This document shows positions 35,180-44,500 of a stretch of DNA of 56,919 bases, in pieces; position 1 is the first letter of the stretch, and every line of letters starts with the position of its first letter. The notes under the pieces are model-generated. The model made no database searches and was not told the DNA's origin. It saw nothing but the letters and a program-made list of their open reading frames with translations. Origin of the DNA: Acidobacteriota bacterium (GTDB lineage Bacteria > Acidobacteriota > Terriglobia > Terriglobales > Acidobacteriaceae); the NCBI GenBank assembly GCA_003225055.1, contig QIAU01000147.1, positions 1-56,919 on the forward strand, written 5' to 3'. Both the position numbers and the translations under genes were made by a program.

Positions 35180-36553
35180 ATGGAAAATCAGGATCACGCA
35201 GCCGCCGCTTGGCCACGTGTTCAACTTTTGGCGTTTCGATTCGCGTTTGTCTACCTAATCCTGTACTATCTTCCGTTTCCCTTCGGCAGCTTACCCCACA
35301 CTGTCCGAATCGCACAAAAATACGAATCACTCTGGCTCACGCTTGTGCCTTGGGTCGGCAAGCATGTCCTTCGCTTGAGTCATGCGATTATGACCTCGAC
35401 AAACTGCAGCGGTGATACCACCTACGATTATGTGCGGGTTTTGTGTTTTCTCGCCCTCGCCTTCGCTGGCTCTCTTCTTTGGTCTTTCCTTGATCGATCG
35501 CACTCAAACTACCAGCGGATTCACCAGTGGCTCCGGTCCTACGTCCGGCTTTCAGTGGGAGCCGCGATGCTCATGTACGCAGCCGCCAAGATTTTCCTGA
35601 TGCATTTTCCCCAGCCAAACCTCTACAAGCTGCTCGAGCCCCTCGGCGACTACTCACGGATGAGCTTGCTCTGGACCTTCATGGGGGCTTCTCCTGGCTA
35701 CCGCCTATTTGCCGGCTGTTTGCAGATGTTCAGTGGCATCTTGCTTTTCGTCCCGCGGTTGACAACTCTGGGAGCTCTCGTAGGCCTGGCAGTCTTTTTG
35801 AACATTTTCGCTCTCAACTTGGGTTATGACTTGCCGGTTAAGCTCTATTCCTTGCATATCATTCTCGCCTGCTTCTTTCTTGTTCTGCCGGACGCGCGGC
35901 GGTTAGTTAACTTCTTCTTGCTCAACCGAAGCGTTGCGCCCTCTCCTGAGACCGCCCTGTTTAATTACAGACGCGCAAACGCCGCCGCCTTGGTCGCGCA
36001 ATTGGCGCTGGGCGGATTTCTGTGCTGCTTATACCTTTATCAAACGCACGATTACGAAAAACGGACTTTCGGCATGGGTTCTCGGCCGCCGTTCTACGGC
36101 ATCTGGGTCGTCGATGAATTCACACTCGGCGGGAAGGTGCTGCCCCCGCTATCGACCGACCAGACCCGTTGGCAGAGGGTGGTCTTCCAGTTTCCCCAAA
36201 AAATTGGCATTCAGTCCATGAACGGCTCATGGATGAGATACTGGCTACGCGGGGACAAGGCGAAGAAAAGCTTGGCTATGGGAAAGCCTGACGATCCTAA
36301 GAGAGAGTTCGAATTTACCTTTTCGAACCCTGATTCCTGGTCGCTGACTTTGGACGGAAGCAACGGGGAAAACCCGATTCGGGTCAAACTCCACCGGGTG
36401 GACGAAACACAATTTGCGCTCCTCGACAGGAGTTTTCACTGGATCGACGAAGATGCTGTTTTGGTGATGGACGAGGAGAGCGTTTGCGATCGTGTCAGTC
36501 GGATGGATGGCACGCTCTTGGCCCCGGTGAAAACTCGGGCGTTGCCTCAGTAA
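35180..36553 (+). CDS. DoxX-like membrane protein with soluble C-terminal domain
   Basis: This 457-residue protein has several hydrophobic helices in its first 300 residues. They include AAMLMYAAAKIFLMHFP, then LLWTFMGASPGYRLFAGCLQMFSGILLF, a DoxX-like arrangement. A soluble C-terminal domain of about 150 residues (GIWVVDEFTLGGKVLPPL, then FTFSNPDSWSLTLDG) is rich in beta strands. Proteins with this exact layout are usually labelled DoxX-like and have no established role. The 258 bp before ATG 35180 hold no clear gene. The downstream peptidase gene follows within 25 bp. Confidence 0.65.
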   Translation: MENQDHAAAAWPRVQLLAFRFAFVYLILYYLPFPFGSLPHTVRIAQKYESLWLTLVPWVGKHVLRLSHAIMTSTNCSGDTTYDYVRVLCFLALAFAGSLLWSFLDRSHSNYQRIHQWLRSYVRLSVGAAMLMYAAAKIFLMHFPQPNLYKLLEPLGDYSRMSLLWTFMGASPGYRLFAGCLQMFSGILLFVPRLTTLGALVGLAVFLNIFALNLGYDLPVKLYSLHIILACFFLVLPDARRLVNFFLLNRSVAPSPETALFNYRRANAAALVAQLALGGFLCCLYLYQTHDYEKRTFGMGSRPPFYGIWVVDEFTLGGKVLPPLSTDQTRWQRVVFQFPQKIGIQSMNGSWMRYWLRGDKAKKSLAMGKPDDPKREFEFTFSNPDSWSLTLDGSNGENPIRVKLHRVDETQFALLDRSFHWIDEDAVLVMDEESVCDRVSRMDGTLLAPVKTRALPQ

Positions 36554-36576
36554 GAGCGAAGGCTCTCAAGGTCGGT

Positions 36577-37206
36577 ATGGGAAGCCCCATGCAATCTGCC
36601 GGTAAGATGAAACGGAATCAATCGAGTGTCGTGGGCCACTCCGGGTTCGACAGCGAGTGCTTCTTGGCGCTCTCCAGGCTTCTGAGGAAAGGATCTCGGG
36701 AGTTTGAGTTCTTTCTTTCGGGCACGAGTATGGGACCCACGCTGCCCGCCGGGTCGTGGATCCGCGTCAGGCTGGCTGCGGATGGCGAATTCATGGTCGG
36801 TCAAGTGTTAACCTACGTCGCGAAGGACCGCGTGCTGGCCCATCGTCTGGTGCGATCCGTGAAATCGGGGAACCAGGAGTATCTGATTACGCGCGGCGAT
36901 GCCACGGCCTGCTGCGACCTGCCGGTGGTTGCGTCTTCCGTCATCGGCATCGTAACCGAATATTGCGCGGCCGGCTCCTGGCAACCGGTGGGCCCGCCCC
37001 GAGCGCGCTGGTTCGGCTTCGCATGGACGGCCTGGGCAATCTCTGCGGCAGTTGGCGGGTTGGTGCGCCGGAATCCTGGAATTGCAGCTTGGACGGCGAG
37101 ACGGATCATCAGGATTCATCGGCTTCTGATGAGACTGGCCGGCTTTGCGACGCGTCACGTTGCCCGATGGTCATGGGCCCGAACCCGCGTCCAACGCCCG
37201 AGTTGA
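36577..37206 (+). CDS. S24/S26-type peptidase, Ser/His signal-peptidase-like
   Basis: This protein of about 209 residues has the serine motif SGTSMGPTLPAG near residue 45. A second motif, VLAHRLVRS, has His where bacterial signal peptidase I and LexA have Lys. ITRGDATACCD corresponds to the GDN/GDA box. A Ser-His arrangement of this kind is typical of SipW, archaeal and ER signal peptidases. A hydrophobic segment near the C-terminus (FAWTAWAISAAVGGLV) could anchor it, and the end is very basic. In a peptide cluster it could mature or remove the leader. ATG 36577 is preferred; ATG 36589 and 36607 are possible. Confidence 0.6.
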   Translation: MGSPMQSAGKMKRNQSSVVGHSGFDSECFLALSRLLRKGSREFEFFLSGTSMGPTLPAGSWIRVRLAADGEFMVGQVLTYVAKDRVLAHRLVRSVKSGNQEYLITRGDATACCDLPVVASSVIGIVTEYCAAGSWQPVGPPRARWFGFAWTAWAISAAVGGLVRRNPGIAAWTARRIIRIHRLLMRLAGFATRHVARWSWARTRVQRPS

Positions 37207-37627
37207 GGCGGAAACTCGCGCCCCGGCGCACTTTGAAGAGTTTTCCTGTTCTCCTGGACACGGTCATTCCATGCGGCTGAAGTCCGCGATAACCCCTTGT
37301 GGGCACCTGTCGGTGGGCAACCAGGAAACCGGGAGCGTCACCTAGATTGCGGAAACGACGCGTTGATTGGATGCCTGCGGCCGAAGTTCGTCGGCCCCTC
37401 CTCGGGAGAACAGATCATCCGAACTAAGCTATTACTTCGAAAGTATGAGAGGGCCCGGAAGGCTGGTTCGTGATGCGGTTCGGGGGAAGAATCCGAAGAC
37501 CAGGCCAGGAGCGCACAAAATACCCCCAAGGAGCGGCAGACGAAATGGATCATCATTTTTAGGCATTTCTGTAAAGAGGGTCTGACCGAGGCGTGGGAGC
37601 ATTTCTGAGCCTTTCCGGGCGCGGAGA
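37207..37627 (+). other. Intergenic region, no supported gene
   Basis: Between the peptidase and the nucleotidyltransferase gene I see no coherent reading frame or clear promoter. It may represent the end of one transcription unit. Confidence 0.3.
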
Positions 37628-38986
37628 TTGCCGGCGCATCTCGGGCGACTGGAGGAGCAAAGGCGGCACATTGTGCATCGGATCGCGACATATTACAAAG
37701 ACTTATCAACAGAGCACGAGTTCTTACTCGAGTTACTCGGCAAGCGCAATCAGGTGTGCCACCATGAATTAGAAAACAAAGCGACCGAGATTAACTGGCC
37801 CCATCTGTTCTTCATCACTTCCCCTGATCTTTACGGATATCTCGGGTACAGGCTCATGAAACTTGGTTTCCAGAGTCGATGCCCGGCGTCGTCCTTCGAG
37901 GAGACAGTGAACGTCCGTCGGGCTACGGCGGCACAATGGCTTCGCTTTCGCTTTGAACTGCGCCGCCTTGCCGCTGAGTTTGCACGGCAGCACGTCGATT
38001 TTCTGTTATTGAAAGGGGCCGTATTGGCATCTTTGGCCTATCCCGACGCTTCTATGCGCTCGGTGTCCGATATCGACATCCTGGTGCGTTCGGACAACTT
38101 GGCCAAGGCGCTGGAGTGCGTTTATGCTGCGGGTTTCAAGTGCCCGGGGCGTTACGCGCATCCGGAGAATCTCATGGAATCCGCGCTGCCGGGGGAGGAG
38201 ATTTCGCTCCCGGTGGAAAAACCGGGCACGCGCGCCCTGATTGAGGTTCACACCCAACTGGAATCGGCAGAACCGTGGTTCCCGGTAACCATCGGCCAGG
38301 TTTGGGAGACCTCGAAGCCGGCGAACCTCGACGGACTCAAGGTGCGTATTCCCGACCAGCACGAGTTTCTCTTTCACTTGATTTTGCACCTAGCCCGGGG
38401 ACACCTGTTCTCTCTCGGCCTGCGGCCGCTACTGGACGTTCATTTGTGGGTGGAATGTCAAGGTGAACTCCTGAACTGGAAATGGATTGCCGCGGAGTGT
38501 GGCCGCAGAGGCTATGGCGACTGGGCACACTTGACGCTGAAGATTGTGTCCGACACGTTCGGAACTCGAATCCCGTCCTATTTCTTTGAGCACGTTCCGC
38601 CGCCGCCCGCACTCGATCGCCTGCAGCGGCTTGCCTACGAACAGATCTGGTCCGATCGCCGGTTGGACTCCCTCGTTCCGCCCCGTCTCGCGATGACGCT
38701 GTCTGAAGGCTCTGTGAAGAGTGCAGTCTTCGCCTTGCTCAGGCGGGTGAAACCGACCCGTCAGGAAAGGGGTTCAACTGTTCCACCGTCAACGGGAATC
38801 GAGAGTGCCGGCTTGACCGGCGGTTTTCGGCGAATATTAAACGACTTCCGAGTAAAAACACCGCAGTACCTTCGGGCGTGGCGCAAGGGCACGCTCCGCT
38901 GGTCGACCCTGCAGGAAGCTGCGCGCTTGGCGAAAGGGCGCCTCGAAATCAAACAGCTCATTGTCGATCCTCACCAGAGGAAGTGA
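37628..38986 (+). CDS. NTP_transf_5-type nucleotidyltransferase-fold protein
   Basis: This protein of up to 452 residues has the core DFLLLKGAVLASLAYP followed by RSVSDIDILVR: the nucleotidyltransferase-like motif with D-x-D. A helical region follows (HEFLFHLILHLARGHLFSLG, then LLDVHLW). The family appears repeatedly next to PqqD- and HprK-like genes in lasso-peptide and HprK-rel-type clusters, where the substrate is unknown. That supports placing it in the same system, although a 420-bp gap separates it from the peptidase. The start is uncertain: TTG 37628 or GTG 37670, and the N-terminal 60 residues look less conserved. Confidence 0.7.
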   Translation: MPAHLGRLEEQRRHIVHRIATYYKDLSTEHEFLLELLGKRNQVCHHELENKATEINWPHLFFITSPDLYGYLGYRLMKLGFQSRCPASSFEETVNVRRATAAQWLRFRFELRRLAAEFARQHVDFLLLKGAVLASLAYPDASMRSVSDIDILVRSDNLAKALECVYAAGFKCPGRYAHPENLMESALPGEEISLPVEKPGTRALIEVHTQLESAEPWFPVTIGQVWETSKPANLDGLKVRIPDQHEFLFHLILHLARGHLFSLGLRPLLDVHLWVECQGELLNWKWIAAECGRRGYGDWAHLTLKIVSDTFGTRIPSYFFEHVPPPPALDRLQRLAYEQIWSDRRLDSLVPPRLAMTLSEGSVKSAVFALLRRVKPTRQERGSTVPPSTGIESAGLTGGFRRILNDFRVKTPQYLRAWRKGTLRWSTLQEAARLAKGRLEIKQLIVDPHQRK

Positions 38987-40196
38987 TCTCGGCAAGCGGC
39001 CTTGACGCGGTCACAGGTGAGGAAAGGCTTGCGCGTGCTTTCGCAGCCTCGCCACCCAGCGTCAAGGAGGTATTGTGTCCACCGGCCAGAATCAGGGCAC
39101 CTTCGAAAGGGCACGGGCGTCAACCTCTACGATGGCGTCTGCATCCTTGCGCGTCATGGCATCACGCCTGTTCCCCTGGACACTTTCTATGTCGTCTTGC
39201 AGTTCGGCTGATCCGGCGAACGCCTGCCCTCCAAGTCTTCTCGAGCAATCTAGGCTGCCGCGAACCTGGGCGGCGTGTGGCGCCTCGCGCGGTTCCTGGA
39301 GATCCTTCGACAGCACATTCGCGACTGGACATAGGATAAGGTCAGGCGGCATCGATACCGGCTTTTTGGAAAATATGAAACTTGTCCGGCCCCCGATCCC
39401 GTGTGGCAAGCAGCCTCGCCTGCCCAATAGTCAACGGATCCGGGCGCATGCGGACTGTCATGCGCAGGATGGAGGCGACTTGAAGTATTTCAACTTCTCC
39501 AACCGCGCAGCATTTTCGCCCACGCACGCCTCCATCGCCTCTATCTATCCATCTTGCAGGGCGAACAGATCCGCCAGCATACACCCTCGTTCCCTGTTGC
39601 GGACGTCACCACGCGCGAAAACGGCTAGGTCGACCTTGCGGGCGGCAAACCCGTACCGGAAGAGAAAAAACGCTCGCAACCAGAATAATCTCAGCGAGAA
39701 ACGAAGTTTCGAGGGCGATCCGAGAATGAGCAGAAGAGTGAACACACTGCCGCAACCGCAGATCACCGCGATTCTCTTAATCACTGCTGGGGCGGTAGAG
39801 AAATGAAGACGAATGAGAGAGCCACTTCGTCAATCACCTCAGCGAGCGGCACCGATGAGGCTGCAATCGTGAAATATGCCGATCAACCCAGACTGACGAA
39901 AAAAACATTCAAAGCGGTGGGATGAAATTTACATGGGTCTTGGCCACCATGCCAGAACTTTACTGCCATGGAAAGAGGGTAGGTCGGCACCACACGCGTT
40001 TTTCCCACCGCTTCTATTGATAGCAAGCCGGTTATCTACCATCCAGTGTGCTATTTTTCGGGAAAAGTGTCCCTTATTGCGAAGGACGGCCGAGTCTCTG
40101 CAAGGACCGTTTAAGTTCAATCAGGTAAACCCTGCGCATCCGGTTTGACCGGATTCCTCAGGGATACGCGCTCGCCGCAACTCGGATGGATACCGA
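38987..40196. other. 1.2-kb region without a supported gene
   Basis: Several open frames cross this region on both strands, the longest on plus (39075-39806). They have arginine- and serine-rich shadow-like composition, no family motif and no clear ribosome binding site. A minus-strand piece (39342-39430, ARLLATRDRG) loosely suggests a decayed gene but cannot be assigned. It is probably a degenerate boundary between the peptide cluster and the regulator. Confidence 0.35.
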
Positions 40197-40898
40197 TCAG
40201 GCCGCGCGCTTGGCCAGCGTTCTGAGGCCCAGGAGATCCTTGATGAGCACAGATCTGCGCTGGCTGGCAAGAATGCCGCGCTGTTCCCAATCCGACAGCA
40301 GGCGGCTAACCGTAAAGGAGGTCATGCCCGTCATCTGCGCCAGCTCCTCATGCGTGAGGCTGATGGGAGCGGGTTCTCGCGTGCCGTCTTGGTTTTGTTC
40401 AAGAAGACGGACTAACGTTCGTGCCAACCGTGGGGCGACCGGTTGGGTGGCGAGTTCGTGAAAGCGTTCCTCGAGCACCTGCAAGCGCTCGCTCAATACT
40501 TGAGACGCGTTCAGGGCAAGGGCAGGATATCGTTCTGCGAGAGTTTGAAAGTCCCCTGCTTTCCAGACGAGCATATGGCATCGCTCCAGTGCCTGGGCGG
40601 TTCGCGTGTGGGGACTATTCGGCGCTAGCCCAAGTCCGCCTACAACTTCTCCACTTGCCCGCATGCTTAGGATCACATCGTCACCTCCCGGGCTGGTCTC
40701 GGTGATCTTCACTCGACCGGAGATGAGGAGGAAGGTGAACTTTACCGGATCTCCCTGACGGAAGATCGTCTCACCCTTCGCGAAGTGGCGCTCCTGCGCA
40801 ATCGAAACGATCTCACTACACTCGGCCGAAGCGATGCCATAAAAAAGTGGGGATCTCAGAACACTGTCGACTCGGGTATCGAGGGGCAACGTTGACAT
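40197..40898 (-). CDS. Crp/Fnr-family transcriptional regulator
   Basis: This 233-residue protein has an N-terminal cyclic-nucleotide-binding fold (about residues 15-125; HFAKGETIFRQGDPVKFTFLL, then GRVKITE and SGEVVGGLGL). A dimerisation helix follows. The C-terminal winged helix (about 150-220) has HEELAQMTGMTSFTVSRLLSDWEQRGIL as recognition region. No FNR cysteine cluster is visible, so oxygen sensing by an iron-sulphur centre is unlikely. A decayed paralogue lies at 499-1060. It may regulate neighbouring loci, but no Crp-like operator was identified. It lies downstream of, and in the same direction as, the cupredoxin operon, separated by a probable terminator. Confidence 0.9.
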   Translation of the reverse strand: MSTLPLDTRVDSVLRSPLFYGIASAECSEIVSIAQERHFAKGETIFRQGDPVKFTFLLISGRVKITETSPGGDDVILSMRASGEVVGGLGLAPNSPHTRTAQALERCHMLVWKAGDFQTLAERYPALALNASQVLSERLQVLEERFHELATQPVAPRLARTLVRLLEQNQDGTREPAPISLTHEELAQMTGMTSFTVSRLLSDWEQRGILASQRRSVLIKDLLGLRTLAKRAA

Positions 40899-40960
40899 TC
40901 AATTCACCAAACCAGATGCGATATCGCCATGCAAGCGGGCAGCATGAGGAAAAAGCTGCC

Positions 40961-41012
40961 AAGAAAAAAGGTTCGCACCATGGGTGCCTTGCGCCCCTTG
41001 CTAGGGGCTTCT
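40961..41012 (-). terminator. Probable terminator of the cupredoxin operon
   Basis: On the minus strand, just after the stop at 41018, come two hairpins. GCCCC/GGGGC has a 6-base loop near 40992-41007. GCACC-cat-GGTGC (40975-40987) is followed five bases later by a run of six T. The second fits a weak intrinsic terminator. Confidence 0.45.
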
Positions 41013-41017
41013 GGGCG

Positions 41018-41545
41018 CTACTCTACTGGGAGTCCACTCGCGCGAAACTTGCCGATCACGACGTCAACTTGACTTCCGGGTTTCACGGCCCGATGTGAAT
41101 TAAAGAAGACCATCCAGTATTCGCGCCCGTTCTCCGGCGTAGCAACCTGGCGCAACTGGCCGACCCTCTCCGCCTGTGCAAGTTCCATCTTCGCACCCGT
41201 GCCGGTCTCTATCAGATAAGGAGTCTCCTTTTTGTCGTTGAGTGCCTGGGCCTTTATCGGGTCCACCACTCGCCAGCTGAACCGAAGCAATTCGCCCGAG
41301 GCGGTCTGTCTGACGCGGAGGTCGTCAACACCCCAAATTCGCCTGTACATCATGGCTCCCCGTGCGCTTCTTGAAAGCGAAGGCAGACTGACCAGAGGCG
41401 GGGCTGGAGTAGACATAGCGGACGGTTTTATTTCCGACCTTTCGTTACCCTGGGACAAAGGCATAAGGCAAGGGGGAGCGAGAATGCTGCTCGCGAGCAA
41501 GCCCGCGAGCAGCATTCTCTGAGGTGTTGGTGGCTGGCCGATCAC
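41018..41545 (-). CDS. Small secreted protein of the cupredoxin operon
   Basis: This 175-residue protein has a short hydrophobic N-terminus (MLLAGLLASSILAPPCL), giving a signal peptide or lipoprotein-like segment. A soluble domain contains RRIWGVDDLRVRQTASGELLRFSWRV, ending in an NSHRAVKPGSQVDVVIGKF strand. I do not recognise the family. GTG 41545 overlaps the stop of the giant cupredoxin gene (GTGA). The alternative ATG at 41515 would give the cleaner signal peptide but lies inside a strong hairpin. Confidence 0.7.
   Translation of the reverse strand: MIGQPPTPQRMLLAGLLASSILAPPCLMPLSQGNERSEIKPSAMSTPAPPLVSLPSLSRSARGAMMYRRIWGVDDLRVRQTASGELLRFSWRVVDPIKAQALNDKKETPYLIETGTGAKMELAQAERVGQLRQVATPENGREYWMVFFNSHRAVKPGSQVDVVIGKFRASGLPVE
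41480..41519 (-). promoter_or_regulatory. Perfect 16-bp stem-loop at the start of the last operon gene
   Basis: GAGAATGCTGCTCGCG (41480-41495) is followed by an 8-base loop and its exact reverse complement (41504-41519). It lies within the first codons of the small secreted protein and masks the ATG at 41515. No T-run follows, so termination is less likely than RNA processing, stability control or translational masking. Confidence 0.75.
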
Positions 41546-44500
41546 TGTGGGTTCACCGAATACGGCGCAGCACCTATCGGTCCTGTGTGATTGTAGTTTC
41601 CGAGTGGCGTTTGCCCTGCACCCGGAGTGGTGGTCAGCGTCGAGTTGGCGTACGACAGCGGACCGTAGAACATGTTGATCCAGTTGTTACCTTCATCCAC
41701 GGTCGCCGCCGGGGCCAGCGTGAACGCCGGGTAGAACTGGTTTATATCGGGAACTCCCGGAGGCACGGTCATGGACACTCCTACCGTTCCTGGCTGGATG
41801 CACCCCGGAGCATTGGCGTTGCCGTTCGGGCCCGAGCAGAGCAGCGGCGCAATCTCCGGCGGTACACGCGAGCCATTGCAGTACTGGTGCACAAACCCTG
41901 GGTTGGCCGAACTGCTGAGAGGGTAACCACTGCTGCTGGTCAGGATTGAAGCCACCGGGGTGAGGGTGAATCCTGAACCATGGTTGGTCGGTGACGTATC
42001 ACCATAGACCCCGATGTCCCAATAACTTGCTCCTCCGGGGCAAGCGCCGGTCGTGCTTTGCGTCAAAGAGGGAACCAGTTGCACCGTCGTCTGCAAACTC
42101 GGCGTGGTGGGAATGGCTCCCGTAGTGATGTGGAAGGTGCGGTTCTGCCAGAAGATGTCCCCAACCAGTATCGGGTTGGAGAATTTGGTGCAGCCTGCAT
42201 GTCCTAGACCGCAGTTCACGGTAGGAACAGTGAACGCTGCCAGGAGGTTTGCATCGTGTTTCTCCGTTTCCAGCCCTGCCGGCAGCGGAACTGACTGAGT
42301 GATCGCGGTGTTGGTGCACGCCGGCGGAGGTGGAGTTATCGTCGGGTCACAGCCCGGCGGTGGCGCGCTGGCGAACGAGGCTCCACCCGCATCGAACAAT
42401 ACTCCCGCCGAAGAGGTCGTATCGTTCGACGCCACCGTGTTCTGGATGAAGTTTACCTTCACGGCGTTGTGCAGCGAGACTCCGCCTCCCGTCCAGCCGG
42501 CAACGTTATTCACAATGACGTTGTTGGTAACATTGACCTGGTACCAGGCATCCGAGTTGTTGGGGTTGCGTTGCACCTCGGTTCCGTTGACGTGCTGTAA
42601 CCGCAGGCCACCACCACTACCACCCTCGGCAGTGTTGCCCAGGATCACGTTGTTGCTAACCGTCGTGTTGGGACCAGCGCCATCGGCGAGCGCAGGAGGA
42701 CATTCGGTGTCGACCAAGGCGGCCTCGCAAACCGTACCATCGGTGGCCGCGCCTCCCACGATCAGGCCACCGCCGTGGGTGGGCAGCGTCGGGTTGGTGC
42801 TCTGATTGAAGACGATCCAGTTGTGGTCGATGGTTCCGTTATAGATGAACCCAAAGTGAGCGACGCCACCGCCGTCGCCACCGCTCAGGTTGCCGCACAC
42901 CCAGTTGTACTGGAAGCGGTAGTAGTCGGAACCATCGCAGAACACTGCGCCGCCGGCTACTGCGGGCGTATTGGAGTTCAACTCGTCGCCGTAGGAAGCG
43001 TTTCCGGTGATCGAATTGTGATGTATGAACACATCGTGGTTGAGCAAGTACGGCAGTTCGGTCAGACCAGTCGAATCGAAGCTTGCCGGAGGAGTTTCTC
43101 CTTGGCCGACGATGATACCGCCGCCCAGAGTTCCGCCGTTGGCGTAGACCCGGTTGTTGGCCACTTCCACGTAGTGTCCCCAACCGTGGAGGAAGATACC
43201 TCCGCCGCCCTGGGAACTGTTGGTGAAGCTCAGGCCATCGATGCGCGCCGGGTTGCACAAGAAGTTGGTCGTGTAAAACGCCGATTTCGTATTGCAATCG
43301 CCCAAACCATTGTTGTAACCATTGTTCGGGGCCGTGCCGGTGAGGCCGTTGAGCGGAATGCAATTGGCATTGCTGGTCGCGTTGCAGTTAGCCGTATTGT
43401 TGTTCTCTAAACCTTTTGCCAGGACCGTAATGGCTGCACCTTCGTAGGCGCCCATGAGTGAGGGTTCCTGCAACAGTTCGGCAATATTGCCGTTGAGGGT
43501 GGCATCCCACCCGACAACGGGCTCCATGGGTATCGGATCCACTTTACCCTGCATCGCGCTCGTACACGAGAAGGTATTGGTGGGGTCATAGGGATGCGTG
43601 GCGCTGACGTAACCGCCGTCCAGGGCCAGCCCGAACAGGCAGTTGATTCGCCGCCGCCACGGATCGAGCTTGCCCGCAGGATGCGTGTTGGCATTGACGA
43701 CAGCGGAGGCCGCCCCCACACCTTGCAAGCGGACCGGCTTCCACATTTGTAGCATTTCGCTGTACGTGCCAGGGGTCGCCACACACGTGGCGGTAGCTGT
43801 GGTCACCCCAGCGCAGGTCGTTCCCCGCGGAGCGGTTGCGCTCGGCGCAAACGACCCGTTGATTATGATCAGGTCGCCGGGGCTGGCATTATCGATCGCC
43901 TGCTGGATTGCGGTGTTGGAGGCATTCTCCCCGTTGACCACCGTGGGAGCTTTGCCGCCAACCGTGACTGTGACGGTATCAATGGACGTCTTGCCGTTGG
44001 CTGTCGTGATTACCAGTTCACCGCAGCGTGCGCCGGAGTAGCCCACTTGCTGCCTGGCGCAGAGCGGAACGTTTCCACCCACGTTGACCGTAAGCGTTGT
44101 GTCACTCCAGCTCGTGACGCCCTGGTTAGCGCCACCGATCGTGACGCTACCTTGACCTGTCCCGAAGCCGTAATGGCGGGTTACGAACTTCTGGTTGTAG
44201 GGTGCCGTGCTTGCCGCCGGACCTGAGTATGAGTGGTTGGGTACAAGCTGGTTGCCGAGCGCCGTTATGGTTAGCTTGTGTCCCGGTCCGCTCACCCAAG
44301 GTCCAGGACCATCGCCATCCACCCTCAGGATTGCTGGGGTGGCATCGGGATAGGAGCAATCCGGCGGGTTGTAGCCGTCAGCAAAGGCTGTCGTCGGAAC
44401 CACCGGCGTATCCATGTAAGCTGTGTCCGCCGGCATGAACGGCCATTCGTAACAGAAGTCGCTGTAATTCGGGTTGTACATAGGGTCGGTAATCATCTGT

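Noticed and set aside
39342-39584. PIN-toxin remnant on the minus strand
   Set aside because: LLATRDRG is suggestive of a PIN C-terminus, but no other acidic motif is present.
39075-39806. 243-residue open frame as a gene
   Set aside because: Serine- and arginine-rich shadow composition, no ribosome binding site and no motif.
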